In this document: in pieces, positions 39,601-44,054 of the stretch
Position numbering within the stretch: position 1 is the stretch's first letter
Layout of the letters: each line of letters starts with the position of its first letter
DNA from: Gloeothece verrucosa PCC 7822
GTDB taxonomy: Bacteria; Cyanobacteriota; Cyanobacteriia; Cyanobacteriales; Microcystaceae
Direction: 5' to 3'
DNA length: 64,000 nucleotides
NCBI RefSeq assembly: GCF_000147335.1
Contig: NC_014533.1
Location: forward strand, 558,001 to 622,000
The notes under the pieces: model-generated
The model's database searches: none
What the model was told of the DNA's origin: nothing
The model's input: the letters and a program-made list of their open reading frames with translations, nothing else
Translations under genes and position numbers: made by a program

Positions 39601-41688
39601 CTAACCCCTGTGGACAATACTCTCTCTCAAGAACAACCCATATCCTTACCCTTGCCTTCGGTTAACTTGAAACTAGGCATTACCCTCAATGCAACCGCCC
39701 AAGCTTCAGCCAGCAGTAAATTATCCAGTGCTAACCCCGATGTGGTTATCGGCCTTTATGACTTGGGACTTGACTTAGGTGAGTTTTTGTCCGATCAGTT
39801 TGCGGCTGTTCTTGGTAAATGGAGTGACATTGTAGACCCGGCCAAGCCAATTGTAGACACTTTAAGTGCAGACACTAAGATTTTTAACAAGTTAAATCTT
39901 CAAAGCGTCTTTGATATTAATGGCGATGGCCGAGTCACACCGCTAGAAATTCCGACTCCCTTGCTGCAAATTGTGGGAGGAAATTCCCAAAAGTATAAAC
40001 AGAGATTAGAACAGGTCAACAAATTTTTGAACCAGTTTATGGAGCTTCTGAAGCTTTACCAAATTTCTGTTGATTTAGGCGAGCAACTCAGAGGAGTGAC
40101 AGCCTTGTCTGAACTCGTTGTTTCCAGAGATGGATTCTTAGTCAATCCCGACGACATCCGGGTTAATCCTCTAGAGGGTAGTGAACCTATTATCCCCGGT
40201 TTCCAACCCTATGCCGATAAATATGGTCATGTCATTTTGGGGAGTACAATGGGCTATCAATACACGACCCAACTCGGCCAAAAAGGAAGCGGTGGCGATC
40301 AACCCCAACAACCCAAAGTTAGTCCGGATAATGTCAAGGAAGTTCAGCCAGAAAAACCTGCATCGGCGAATAAGAACAATAATGCTAATGTGGGCAAGAT
40401 TAAAGATAAAATGCGAAACTTCCTCAGTAAGAGTGGTTTCATTGATTTTCCGATCTTTACTAACCCTCTAGATGTGATCAAGTTCGTTTTGGGTGATCCC
40501 ACCGAGATTGTAACTATTACCCTTCCTGATTTGTATTACGAGTTTATGGTGTCTCGGGAGTTCCGGCCTTATCCTGGCATTATTGCAGAAATTGTCGGTA
40601 CGCTAGAGTTTGGGACTAAAGATATTTCTCTGGGAGTTGATACGGCGGGTATCCTAGCGATAGTCTGCGGCAGCGATACCCCGCAAGCTATCTGGGAGTG
40701 TCGTGCCCAAGGACAAAGTGAATTATCTTCGTCTGTGGGACAGCATTTTCTCCGTTTACTCAATAGTATTTACTTAAAAGATTGGTCGGTGGCTAGTTAT
40801 GGGGCAGAGGGCGATAGCGCGGCCAATTATTGCGACGGTTCCCAATGTTGGCGAGGATTTGAACGGGAAGCTCCGGGCGGCAAGACGATTTTTGATAAGA
40901 ATGAACTCCAAGGTAAGGGAGGGGCTGATCTCGGATTTGGTTTAGATGCCTTGGTTGCCTCGGTGACCTTACGAGGTGGTCCTCATATTGAGGGCGGCGC
41001 AGATATCGCTGATCTCTGTGAGGCAACGACTCCCGATGTTTGTGATCCGATTAAAGTGGGCAGTGTTACAGCCGGAGGTTTCTATGATGGTAAGATCCGA
41101 GCTTGGGACTTTATCGCCCAAATTGCGGATGTGTTTGAGGGTGATAGCTCAGGGTTGAGTTTATTCAACGTCTTCTTTCAAATTTATGTTGAACTCAAAG
41201 CGGTTGTCAAAGTCCTAGGCGCTGAAGTTTGGTCGAGCAGGTTGGGTCGTTTTCCGATTTACACCTTTGTGCTGGATGGGGGCAACTTTAATAGCAATGG
41301 TGTATGGGGAAGCGATGGTCACCCGGTTGTAGGTGCGGCCCTCTTCTTCGATGCTAATGGCAACGGACTTCCCGATAGTGGTGAACCCTTCACCTTTACC
41401 GATAGTCAAGGTCGCGCCGCCCTCCATATTCCTTATCAGTTCTTTGACAAGAATGGCGATAGAGTAATTGATGAGCGGGATGGTCGTATTGTGATGCTCG
41501 ATGGAGTAGATACACAAACCGGAGCGCCTCAGCTTGAAAGACTTGTGGCAGTTCCTCAAGCTAAGACTGTTAGCCCCTTAACTACTCGGATTAGTGATCT
41601 CGTTGATCTGGGACTATCGGTAGATGAGGCTCAAGTACGGGTCAGAAGTAGTTTCTATTTCCCTGCCGAACTAGACTTCCTACGCTAA
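24625..41688 (+). CDS. Giant secreted multidomain adhesin-like protein (5,687 residues)
   Basis: A Sec signal peptide is followed by cleavage near TAKA-AS (residue 33). The mature protein continues with a parallel beta-helix-like region (about 160-300) and a very Gly-rich stretch (about 282-495). Several Calx-beta-like units follow (EGKQALFKITADQ near 580, WEGERAILQVKVDEN near 724, further copies to 1350). Next are PA14-like modules (about 1490-1790), a LamG/concanavalin-like domain (about 2290-2445), FG-GAP/VCBS calcium motifs such as GDMDTDGDLDLIIG and DLDGDGILDLISID (2540-2800), and more Calx-beta. VCBS cadherin-like repeats such as GNHGVLTLNADRTYTYT lie between 3100 and 3920. A low-similarity region contains FDINGDGRVTPLEIP near 5095. 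The C-terminus carries FFDANGNGLPDSGEP and FDKNGDRVIDERDGR, both calcium-binding. No RTX repeats, anchor or PEP-CTERM is seen. Adhesion or matrix function is inferred. Confidence 0.85.
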   Translation: MMMPRVFVRSCTVVLAILFAVQSLFLFPMTAKAASYPITTSGQDILPFSASSPMPAALLEANGLPLNIQAQPSVIPSNEPESLSATDGSLIASREIGDIINYGDNPIFIFGNDNTVNVNQGKASRDEKEKEKAQERGEVASPSMSQEQVRGLVQQGRAKLKEMVARDATSGYIKVTKTNDSSSDEGSFRYALRQAMAANHDVVIDTRSVDGTMQLNTPLNVVEGSNNIWVIDDGGFTIDGRGEHQIISVNKSSGFVVFEEVTFKNGLAQGEDAPRDYISYDGGSYKGGGGGGLGAGGALFINRGQVIVVHSKFNNNKAQGGNNSSPAGYGAVNERYKGQQANRGGKFNITSDLSFSSLFIPGSGGQGGPECGNYNVCGADPIQNGGNGEFGTGGGGGGGGGRDNKEGGDAARSGGPGGKGGFGAGGGGGGGGGYDDGECDDYENDQGFGGPGGQGGAYGGKGRNGNQAGRNGCDAGWGGYGGGGAGLGGAIFVRNSDNEQGSLVVFESSFENNVVQQGTSTKNPDTVENTVGENGQALGAAIFTTKGEKIDNGTFDFMLSSSVPTLSLSLVNESGEDISTSDKNKVKEGKQALFKITADQDIPNGTTIYFYLTYPEENKPTKGEDFAWSDTEVGSVKLGSNMREFYLKRGLGDTSFTAVSDKVDGGIEFNDDYKREENEAFTINLLPSGSYKLGDQYTQQVVIEDMTAIVELSLVDINGKPIDKVWEGERAILQVKVDENSPRESMIQGTELRFKLTQGTGLKDTDYQGEEETNGYISRTLDKAYEEYYLNIPETQGETNALGAYAGVRTYIDKEVEGDESFTVELLDYEDAQYKLKNNLQQKQVIIDDANYEAEILIDESNLDIADVANALAPKDGPTKTSENTIDVSNLKGLGYATVQVSRKNGDKKVYSNLFNNALAAGLPVHYTLTRNDEENGGYGEEYFSNKLNYNNDKYNPHQIVNAVVIPVTPPSDSQYNQLQPGQARIYFAALPDAVKEEPEEYTLTLVPFDDPSYNPDLENNISSDQMFQFYTVKENAKQATFTLNDSGEFLPGILIADNINGELVDENNTLVPNQDGTVKFSVKLSSQPTADVTVNTGGVSLIFTPANWYTYQSVTLSEVAPGDIINLTGSSEDNNYKDGVNRQITLVESYDHFKISEGASPDVSKRSVTLNVTASNDTNLEGSPSPGEFVVTLGQLLPFDLPVQYTLKVNDVTETTDTLIVPKYQQSASLKYLVRDDDIVSGTKTISITLTAEGLPEGVSILPAGETASFIVKDNDKAQIRYTKHLPAEPVPGDFVNFFPEVEVLGKNEDQSLIIQESDALIKDIILEPVDSGKADNSASSKPHPGVRVEIAPVTETVEPKIQLPYLTFPDQAEIAYYNPNFEIKNIPANTYLRAITYLTPNESKNEDYIYHFITEVEAVNSADDGTFNAESELWLNKFGPYGDAAQLIRPDDEIHLKPGQTYYLEARYKGGNAAGNLMVKWNGDQDEQLNIIKNPYLRAELIRHGFLVETWNNLITNDVSVLTNNDRYPNQPTQSGKFLAQALDLPETNSQNKGRRIKALITPPETGDYTFWIASNGNSELRLNPSGEAAEATETIAQVEGQEIYASVAFQPNETKHFVRVTVERGKPDETITPNFDSQYCRPKATIEFNSDITPRIDPDSWLEITGDDGQTISGYRNQVYAEKNEGIVKLCDQISGHDKNQININMGISGSSKPASHFVIDSHNLDDLSTVDFPAYQQWDWNESQKSSPIHLEKGKYYYLEALQVNFTEADHLSVAWQPPRAIRPEILPASVTTIPRTIIPIRLKTPSYNIEDDGQIAAELQLEPSQVSILGQTYNVKSVTLEENAQLNFVSGFLAQASEIKLDQGSAQSVILKPLDNPIKLEILNLTEGERGRISLQLESQPATNLEVTLSESGVGTSAGADLEIYCADGNPCQKLTFTPENWNQPQYLIIEGIRAGYDASGYNPDDSQINLNATGDGLNENFITVNLLPATLDSFAVYHVKANGETLSGVNFIDPQTQPEPPSVTYTDRDGNQQPLAWTWALDNLDIVAQQNGSEVLRLIPHEEELPAGSPVTPVLLTAQALVNGNLFKGEQWQGTIAITGLQLQAEGNQSTKMADVKVILSDGQPTIEVHSTFTGEEDLSSPTLVTYSTTGGKTIEAKVNEPLITEYGIFTLEVNDQTRWVYEPNPRQQPDQLAFTVKDGTQEKEIVVDLSECNTSLQIPTSLLTIPDATKPLATISAAVSTVSENQSGVDLTIQLDSAPAEDTQIYYSIDTPTPETPSNSALSLNAITDQNYALEFPDPGFAIGGQNGNGTIEMWVRPAAFTGNQSLFITSNSSSDGLILNDAKIEIKKENLTPLSVDLQNDLGILPGQWFHVAYSYENNGEARLYINGEKQMGSEYKESIFLPRIKAIGRGSDKNYFKGAIDEIRIWDIPLSDKQIQTHYNATLPIQETKIAEHLVGYWNFNQQTLTNAMDENQTVQLIGDGEPINLQQSGLWAIRGAAEQEKDYSSLSGFTSQQRNLFGLDAGTLGGRTTFAIGDFDGDNQTDAVIVDGHGEAMLYQNQGQTRNGKPQFNVQSLGLNLGEAAPISAGDMDTDGDLDLIIGKSSGDVQIIENNGSRLFPSFRQPRALIGDGKALRMSGPVAPTLADLDGDGILDLISIDSTGQMSEFTVGTAEGKMSLQRSVAHRLPKLGANEQGYFVQFFDLDQDGDLDALVDNTRNRPGQLGNGYHYYVNYGTTESPYFVESFHSSVNVFLRDLDTQVTYGNRTLNSPYDQVQFYSFADWNRDGNPDLFQSDNRGEIHLRENDRLESVTIRAGQNSVTLPIQLIDDHQVEGTEVIHIHLIEGRADAADYHTEVGTDHITLEITDNDIADIQVLNANGEPIDLTHPVNVSETTGTATRYQVKLTSQPTSDVQLTIATSSILQGLISRDSEGTYLPTITLLIPSNQWDQPQVFWVKGVDNRIDDQDATFGYIITTQSTDYTYSNGLRVLQAISTDNDDQVGLNLTFDTLPDVAIAQGALHTTEGQINTVKVSLNSQPTEPVMVILDPTDREITFYPQRRMAESVEMDSLSRQFKTIRTRKAKNGNCNPGDGQLDGTIKVGQYGTLCWRANGDYTYTQTQLASEANARDEFSFSIDNGYGFLSNDGISIPVAYAVNEQETVPEESGSLNLITYTGNLFYNTNELAGQPIQLYFTPQDWNLERTVAVAAVDDDTVEYHHESQIKVRLWDPNQTLYGSYGSLKSTYDSEITTLTYTLPTELQLEAGKYTEPRIYFTQADDKTKNHTLDFQVTAINDEEGTVTYNVVAIIDQNLDQPIVLTQSESLPGVFIGQIELKVTGMSQEMLDPAYLATGEAELRVSIEDNDKPIVRAGVDLNAPENTHPGYFSLNVMEPVGDPSGLPVHYKIYAFEDGPNFGATAERIEHQGDPGPDFQLPETLKEGTLYIPSGQTKVLFPIFPIDDFVPEQSMAVRYETVIVEIQPPNDTDNYRLDEFYPDTQTAAVRILDNEEVGLKIVIPADGLKIDEGKFNGFRVGLKSQPQQDVAVKFYYNDILSDNQRDLTYLDIDSATFTPNNWNQWQTIDVRAFNNLKENRDDIHPRYTDLYVAVGEDNTDPFYNSLKGLLNLTAEVDNPEAVTIEGTVKIETTGDYGTLTTLNDQGDFSYDLKDEPAILAEIAQSPLGKVFDVFDYTIEKDGTTILDQKLAVEIRALNDTQIDHEPGFLEGDFGTLILNRDGSYTYTLEEGKLPTDDNWSIHDSFLYEQTTEIPGQTPLIDRYALNLTVTQDMDAEGNITMYAQANGDTVQFCSDDLTVCENVVEGNVIINQIPDPDAAQKNLSVTITKIGRTTLKPVVTAMILRDSNNQDLEVAGVPLYANPLHAANPLNRAKIYVTPEQALKGNHGVLTLNADRTYTYTIDKAALSHNLEDFDERVVHDRFTYDLDNHGDGILELVTVYTQDPQNSCPMVVYANGIPLEESQNCGSFSGQLEEPQTAQVLRYGLATASVHLQEQPLDPFVVAEGLENVLPLLDENINNISLPVLGRLGGGQEADESGTATSAQIPSFGERLLAMVTSQIKKQPHLTTAELEKVLKKALQATFAEYGIPLYVIKLDSEKLILQLSFNWGQGVSTEGKDSDFGIPALQGHGEASGQANWKISIDLVFGIKFRGTETSGTNITNQVFIVTDKAALTDLTSSPKSKPVTIPNFLVKTFPGTVVSADGIRFTKQNGNEVAPPTNNNDINDQLKTKYSQSEDPELQQAPPQITWDWKEIPGHTPKPERNKDKSVMVGYAVKGEELEVPFIEISLQQPASIVPNQAAEIEINALFDPEHYLTQWNSGESLSSLPSKTKYLKAVIDYLKQIEINFADREIQATDLSGKATSQVLKVSFGLKLKDNKEPGAGGIEIITVKPVLDLDNTPPTVDPAFPDDKNVLIQTSSVYADPGRITTTCGQKTAQNPCPNLQKLNVLATLEDGKQTQVQLPRKANAFKSGKRYKERVKLQDGELALTGTLKAKDANTNEIEWTWKFYTDAENEIQWPNNAKLKDVHITLNGGATSQEVTYTINGYSVIFSEAGDEQPKDPKQEAVSKVTIEANASADFLATGQMGPLAASFTQALVPPAPASNANAGDLPKIYKDLSAKYSDRQKVVTLTDENASPGQGTPLYVVGKYGVLSIWQDGTSHYTLRKEATSDKTNLYCPGTSADGTFILNQASNAVEAGTYEVCQALLATDSGGKLLHWKPDPAAETPVYPPQKLDFMGYQMQCPSPTDLIDGIPCTEFTRHILISEVSKEDLKGKGVPSLEAAYSVQSNDVPITGWQEVSQLPNYRSLQELRDEINNGNTEETFELDKLEDEFFIATDREQTFQKLSIRIKSNDGLEVEFNGKLLDQFNKLTEDIDSDGITDTGLGNLFDTEPIALKIVKVSPSKIAPMAKVRAYMEIALRDPKRNTSTEGTQQSGYPNGIIPIAEITRVSDYFLFSLGGNFAFYMNTNLGLTPVDNTLSQEQPISLPLPSVNLKLGITLNATAQASASSKLSSANPDVVIGLYDLGLDLGEFLSDQFAAVLGKWSDIVDPAKPIVDTLSADTKIFNKLNLQSVFDINGDGRVTPLEIPTPLLQIVGGNSQKYKQRLEQVNKFLNQFMELLKLYQISVDLGEQLRGVTALSELVVSRDGFLVNPDDIRVNPLEGSEPIIPGFQPYADKYGHVILGSTMGYQYTTQLGQKGSGGDQPQQPKVSPDNVKEVQPEKPASANKNNNANVGKIKDKMRNFLSKSGFIDFPIFTNPLDVIKFVLGDPTEIVTITLPDLYYEFMVSREFRPYPGIIAEIVGTLEFGTKDISLGVDTAGILAIVCGSDTPQAIWECRAQGQSELSSSVGQHFLRLLNSIYLKDWSVASYGAEGDSAANYCDGSQCWRGFEREAPGGKTIFDKNELQGKGGADLGFGLDALVASVTLRGGPHIEGGADIADLCEATTPDVCDPIKVGSVTAGGFYDGKIRAWDFIAQIADVFEGDSSGLSLFNVFFQIYVELKAVVKVLGAEVWSSRLGRFPIYTFVLDGGNFNSNGVWGSDGHPVVGAALFFDANGNGLPDSGEPFTFTDSQGRAALHIPYQFFDKNGDRVIDERDGRIVMLDGVDTQTGAPQLERLVAVPQAKTVSPLTTRISDLVDLGLSVDEAQVRVRSSFYFPAELDFLR

Positions 41689-41930
41689 GAACAAATGTAT
41701 TTATTTTGGTTTTTCAAGCTGAAGCCTGCTAAACTAATCAAAAATTTGTTACGAAAGGTTGTCATAATTTAAGCCTAATAAACTTTATAAACTTTAGTTT
41801 TACTGGTAAACTTGAGAATGTAACAAAATGTTAAGAAAAGTTAAACTTAAAAAAGTTTACTGTACAAGGCTTTGAGTCGAAAACATGACTCTTAAAGCAG
41901 ATTGGCTACCTAAAAGTCCCTCAAAAAAAA

Positions 41931-42221
41931 ATGAAAAATCTTGATTTAAAAAAAAGAACCAAAAAAATAATCGAATCTCTCCCACTAGAAAACCAACTTG
42001 GCATTGAATCTGCCAAAAGAGTGCTGATGGGTCTTGAACGTGATGAACTAGAAATTACCATCATCTACCTTATGGCTCGTGAAGAGGTTTACAGACAGAT
42101 GATTTCACAACTAAAAGCCAAATTAGCCCAGAAAGGAATAACGACAGATTTGTCCAAGGGAGAGACGAAAATGATCAAGAAGAGGGAAATAACCCCAAAT
42201 GCTGATAAATTCACGCTTTGA
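41931..42221 (+). CDS. Small helical hypothetical protein
   Basis: This 96-residue protein is highly charged and predicted helical (LDLKKRTKKIIESLPLENQL, SAKRVLMGLERDELEITIIY, LMAREEVYRQMISQLKAKLA), ending with a basic tail. There is no signal peptide, membrane segment or metal-binding motif. The middle could form a coiled coil. I do not recognise the family. The start codon is preceded by a run of A without a clear Shine-Dalgarno sequence. It is 242 bp after the giant gene on the same strand. Coding status rests on length and sensible composition only. Confidence 0.5.
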   Translation: MKNLDLKKRTKKIIESLPLENQLGIESAKRVLMGLERDELEITIIYLMAREEVYRQMISQLKAKLAQKGITTDLSKGETKMIKKREITPNADKFTL

Positions 42222-42267
42222 GCGAGAAAATAAGGGGGTTTCTAAAATTTCTTCATCTGCCTGTTTA

Positions 42268-42289
42268 TAAGCTGTCACGCATTTAAATT
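42268..42289. repeat. Single end of a family 2 MITE-like element
   Basis: TAAGCTGTCACGCATTTAAA matches the inverted ends of the element at 16142-16261 (TAAGCTGTTACGCATCTAAA), with two differences. No matching opposite end was found within the next 350 bp. A heptamer array starts 12 bp further on, the same TIR-plus-heptamer arrangement as in the complete copy. Confidence 0.55.
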
Positions 42290-42300
42290 GTTCTTGGCGA

Positions 42301-42340
42301 CAGGGTGTAGGGTGTAAAGGGTAGGGTGTGGGGTGTGGGG
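42301..42340. repeat. Heptanucleotide (TGTAGGG) tandem array
   Basis: About five imperfect units of the heptamer GGGTGTA and the variant GGGTGTG are arranged in tandem. The same heptamer in inverted orientation is found at 42483-42523 and, in plus orientation, inside the element at 16888-17029. This is the STRR type of repeat known from cyanobacterial genomes. Confidence 0.75.
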
Positions 42341-42359
42341 TTTTGGGATTTATTTGTTT

Positions 42360-42449
42360 TCAAGGGCACGAATTAAAGCTAGTAGCTAAATTTACGGCCT
42401 CCTGCCAAACTGTTAAATCTCGTTTGAATTGAATTTTTGAATTCGTCAT
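42360..42449 (-). pseudogene. Four-helix-bundle (S23/IVP-like) protein fragment
   Basis: The minus strand reads MTNSKIQFKRDLTVWQEAVN followed by LATSFNSCP and a stop. The F-K-x-D-L-x-V-W-Q-x-A pattern is the start of the four-helix-bundle family related to 23S rRNA intervening-sequence proteins, normally around 115-125 residues. Only about 29 residues remain before the frame runs into a stop next to the heptamer array at 42301-42340. The fragment lies between two inverted heptamer arrays, which suggests that the gene was destroyed by repeat insertion. The assignment rests on one short motif. Confidence 0.45.
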
Positions 42450-42482
42450 GAATTTTGCTCGCCATCCCTACACCTTAATATT

Positions 42483-42523
42483 ACACTTACACCCTACACC
42501 CTACACCCTACACCCTACACCCT
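42483..42523. repeat. Heptanucleotide array, inverted orientation
   Basis: Five to six units of CCCTACA, the complement of the TGTAGGG heptamer, stand in tandem here. Together with 42301-42340 it forms an inverted pair around a 142-bp spacer, so a transcript of this region could fold into a long imperfect hairpin. Confidence 0.75.
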
Positions 42524-42634
42524 TTCTCAACAATGAAAGCAGTTGGTGCAAGCTCTGAGTTGACTCAGAGTCGGAAAATTGCCGAAAGTATTAGGGGGAA
42601 AATATTTCTCTTATTTCAATAAATTAACAAGAAG

Positions 42635-44035
42635 TTAAGAGCGAAATTCAGAAATAGGAAGATGAATAAGGAAACTTGTATAGCCAGGCTCAGAGAGACA
42701 GCGAATGGTTCCCTTATGTTCATTAACTACTATTTTGTAGACCAAATCTAAGCCTAATCCCATACCTTTACCTACTTCTTTTGTTGTAAAAAAAGGTTCA
42801 AAAATACGAGATTGAATTTCAGGCGGAATTCCAGAGCCATTATCAGCAATTTCTACAATTACATAATTTTTTTCTACGGCTGTACGAATCCAAATCGTTC
42901 CTTTTGTATTTATAGCATCTATGGCATTATCAATAAGATTTGTCCACACTTGATTGAGAGAATTACCATCTGCATAAATAAAAGGTAATTGATGATCATA
43001 ATTACAAATGACCGATATATTTTTTTTCTTCAACTTAAAACTTAAAATGATCAAAGTATTTTCTAAACAAGCGTGCAAATCGACATCTTTCTTTTTATAA
43101 GGCGTTTGTTCTACAAAAGAGTAAGATTTAACCGCAGTGATTATATCAGAAATGCGAATAATACCTTGTTGTAAAACATTAAGCATATTAAATTCATTGA
43201 TGATTGCTTCTAACCAGACCAATACATCTTTAAAAGTTTGAGTCGGTAATTCTTGGCTTATCTTTTCTAAATGCTCAACCTTAATACCTCCTATAACTAA
43301 ATTAGGGGCAAGTTTCCAGCTATTATCAACTTGATGAGTATCTAGCCAATTTGTTAATTCATCTTCCCACTCGATTTGTTTTAATGGTTCTAAGCACAGG
43401 GCATTACTCGCATATTTAACAGCATAGTTTTTTAGATTTAAAAAAGATTCTAATTGCTTAGGATCGAGAGCTTCTGTAATAGCTTTTGAGGCTAGAGTAT
43501 TGCGGTTATTAATTGTCTCATTCAATAATCCTACAGCACCCTGTACTGCTGATGCAGGATTATTTAATTCATGAGCCAGCCCGGCAGCTAATGTTCCTAA
43601 TGCAATCATTTTTTCATGATGTAGAGATATTGTTTGTAACTCTTGCATTCGATTTGCCATAAAACCTATAATTTTTTTGCGAATACAAGGAAAAGTTAAC
43701 ATAATTTGCCAGAAATCTTTCTCATCAAAACAATACAACACACTGTAGATAACAGCTTTTCCACTGGCGAGATGAGGGGTGCCGGCAAGCAGAGGAACTT
43801 CTCCAAAAAATTGATTATTGCTATAGGTTCCTATCAAAATTTCTTGCTCCTCAACTTTTTGTATAATTTGAATTTGTCCTTCAAGAACTATATAAAAGTG
43901 AGTAGCCGGTTCATTTTGCTTAAAAAGGATTTCTCCAGAACTGAGAGAAATTTGATGTCCTATTTGAAAAATTTTATATTTTTCTGTATTTTCTAATTCT
44001 TGAAAAAGAGGAATTTGGGGCAGAACTTCAAGCAT
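42635..44035 (-). CDS. Histidine kinase with N-terminal cyclic-nucleotide-binding domain
   Basis: The 466-residue protein begins MLEVLPQIPLFQELENTEKY, the start of a cNMP-binding (Crp-like) domain that runs to about residue 140 (EILFKQNEPATHFYIVLEGQ, FGEVPLLAGTPHLASGKAV). A HisKA-type helix with LAAGLAHELNNPASAV follows (His near 155), then an insert and an HATPase with NLIDNAIDAINTKG, EIADNGSGIPPEIQ and GKGMGLGLDLVYKIV. The PLLAGTPHLASG segment at the cyclic-nucleotide pocket lacks the usual GELAL...RxA arginine, so the ligand may differ from cAMP. Translation should start at 44035, 19 bp after the receiver/oxidoreductase stop; the frame is open further upstream but overlaps that gene. The two are clearly an operon and a likely signalling pair. 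Confidence 0.88.
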   Translation of the reverse strand: MLEVLPQIPLFQELENTEKYKIFQIGHQISLSSGEILFKQNEPATHFYIVLEGQIQIIQKVEEQEILIGTYSNNQFFGEVPLLAGTPHLASGKAVIYSVLYCFDEKDFWQIMLTFPCIRKKIIGFMANRMQELQTISLHHEKMIALGTLAAGLAHELNNPASAVQGAVGLLNETINNRNTLASKAITEALDPKQLESFLNLKNYAVKYASNALCLEPLKQIEWEDELTNWLDTHQVDNSWKLAPNLVIGGIKVEHLEKISQELPTQTFKDVLVWLEAIINEFNMLNVLQQGIIRISDIITAVKSYSFVEQTPYKKKDVDLHACLENTLIILSFKLKKKNISVICNYDHQLPFIYADGNSLNQVWTNLIDNAIDAINTKGTIWIRTAVEKNYVIVEIADNGSGIPPEIQSRIFEPFFTTKEVGKGMGLGLDLVYKIVVNEHKGTIRCLSEPGYTSFLIHLPISEFRS

Positions 44036-44054
44036 ATTTGTGACCTCACAATTT

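Noticed and set aside
42301..42523. Possible CRISPR array
   Set aside because: The repeat unit is a 7-mer in tandem without spacers, and the second block is in inverted orientation. These are STRR heptamers.
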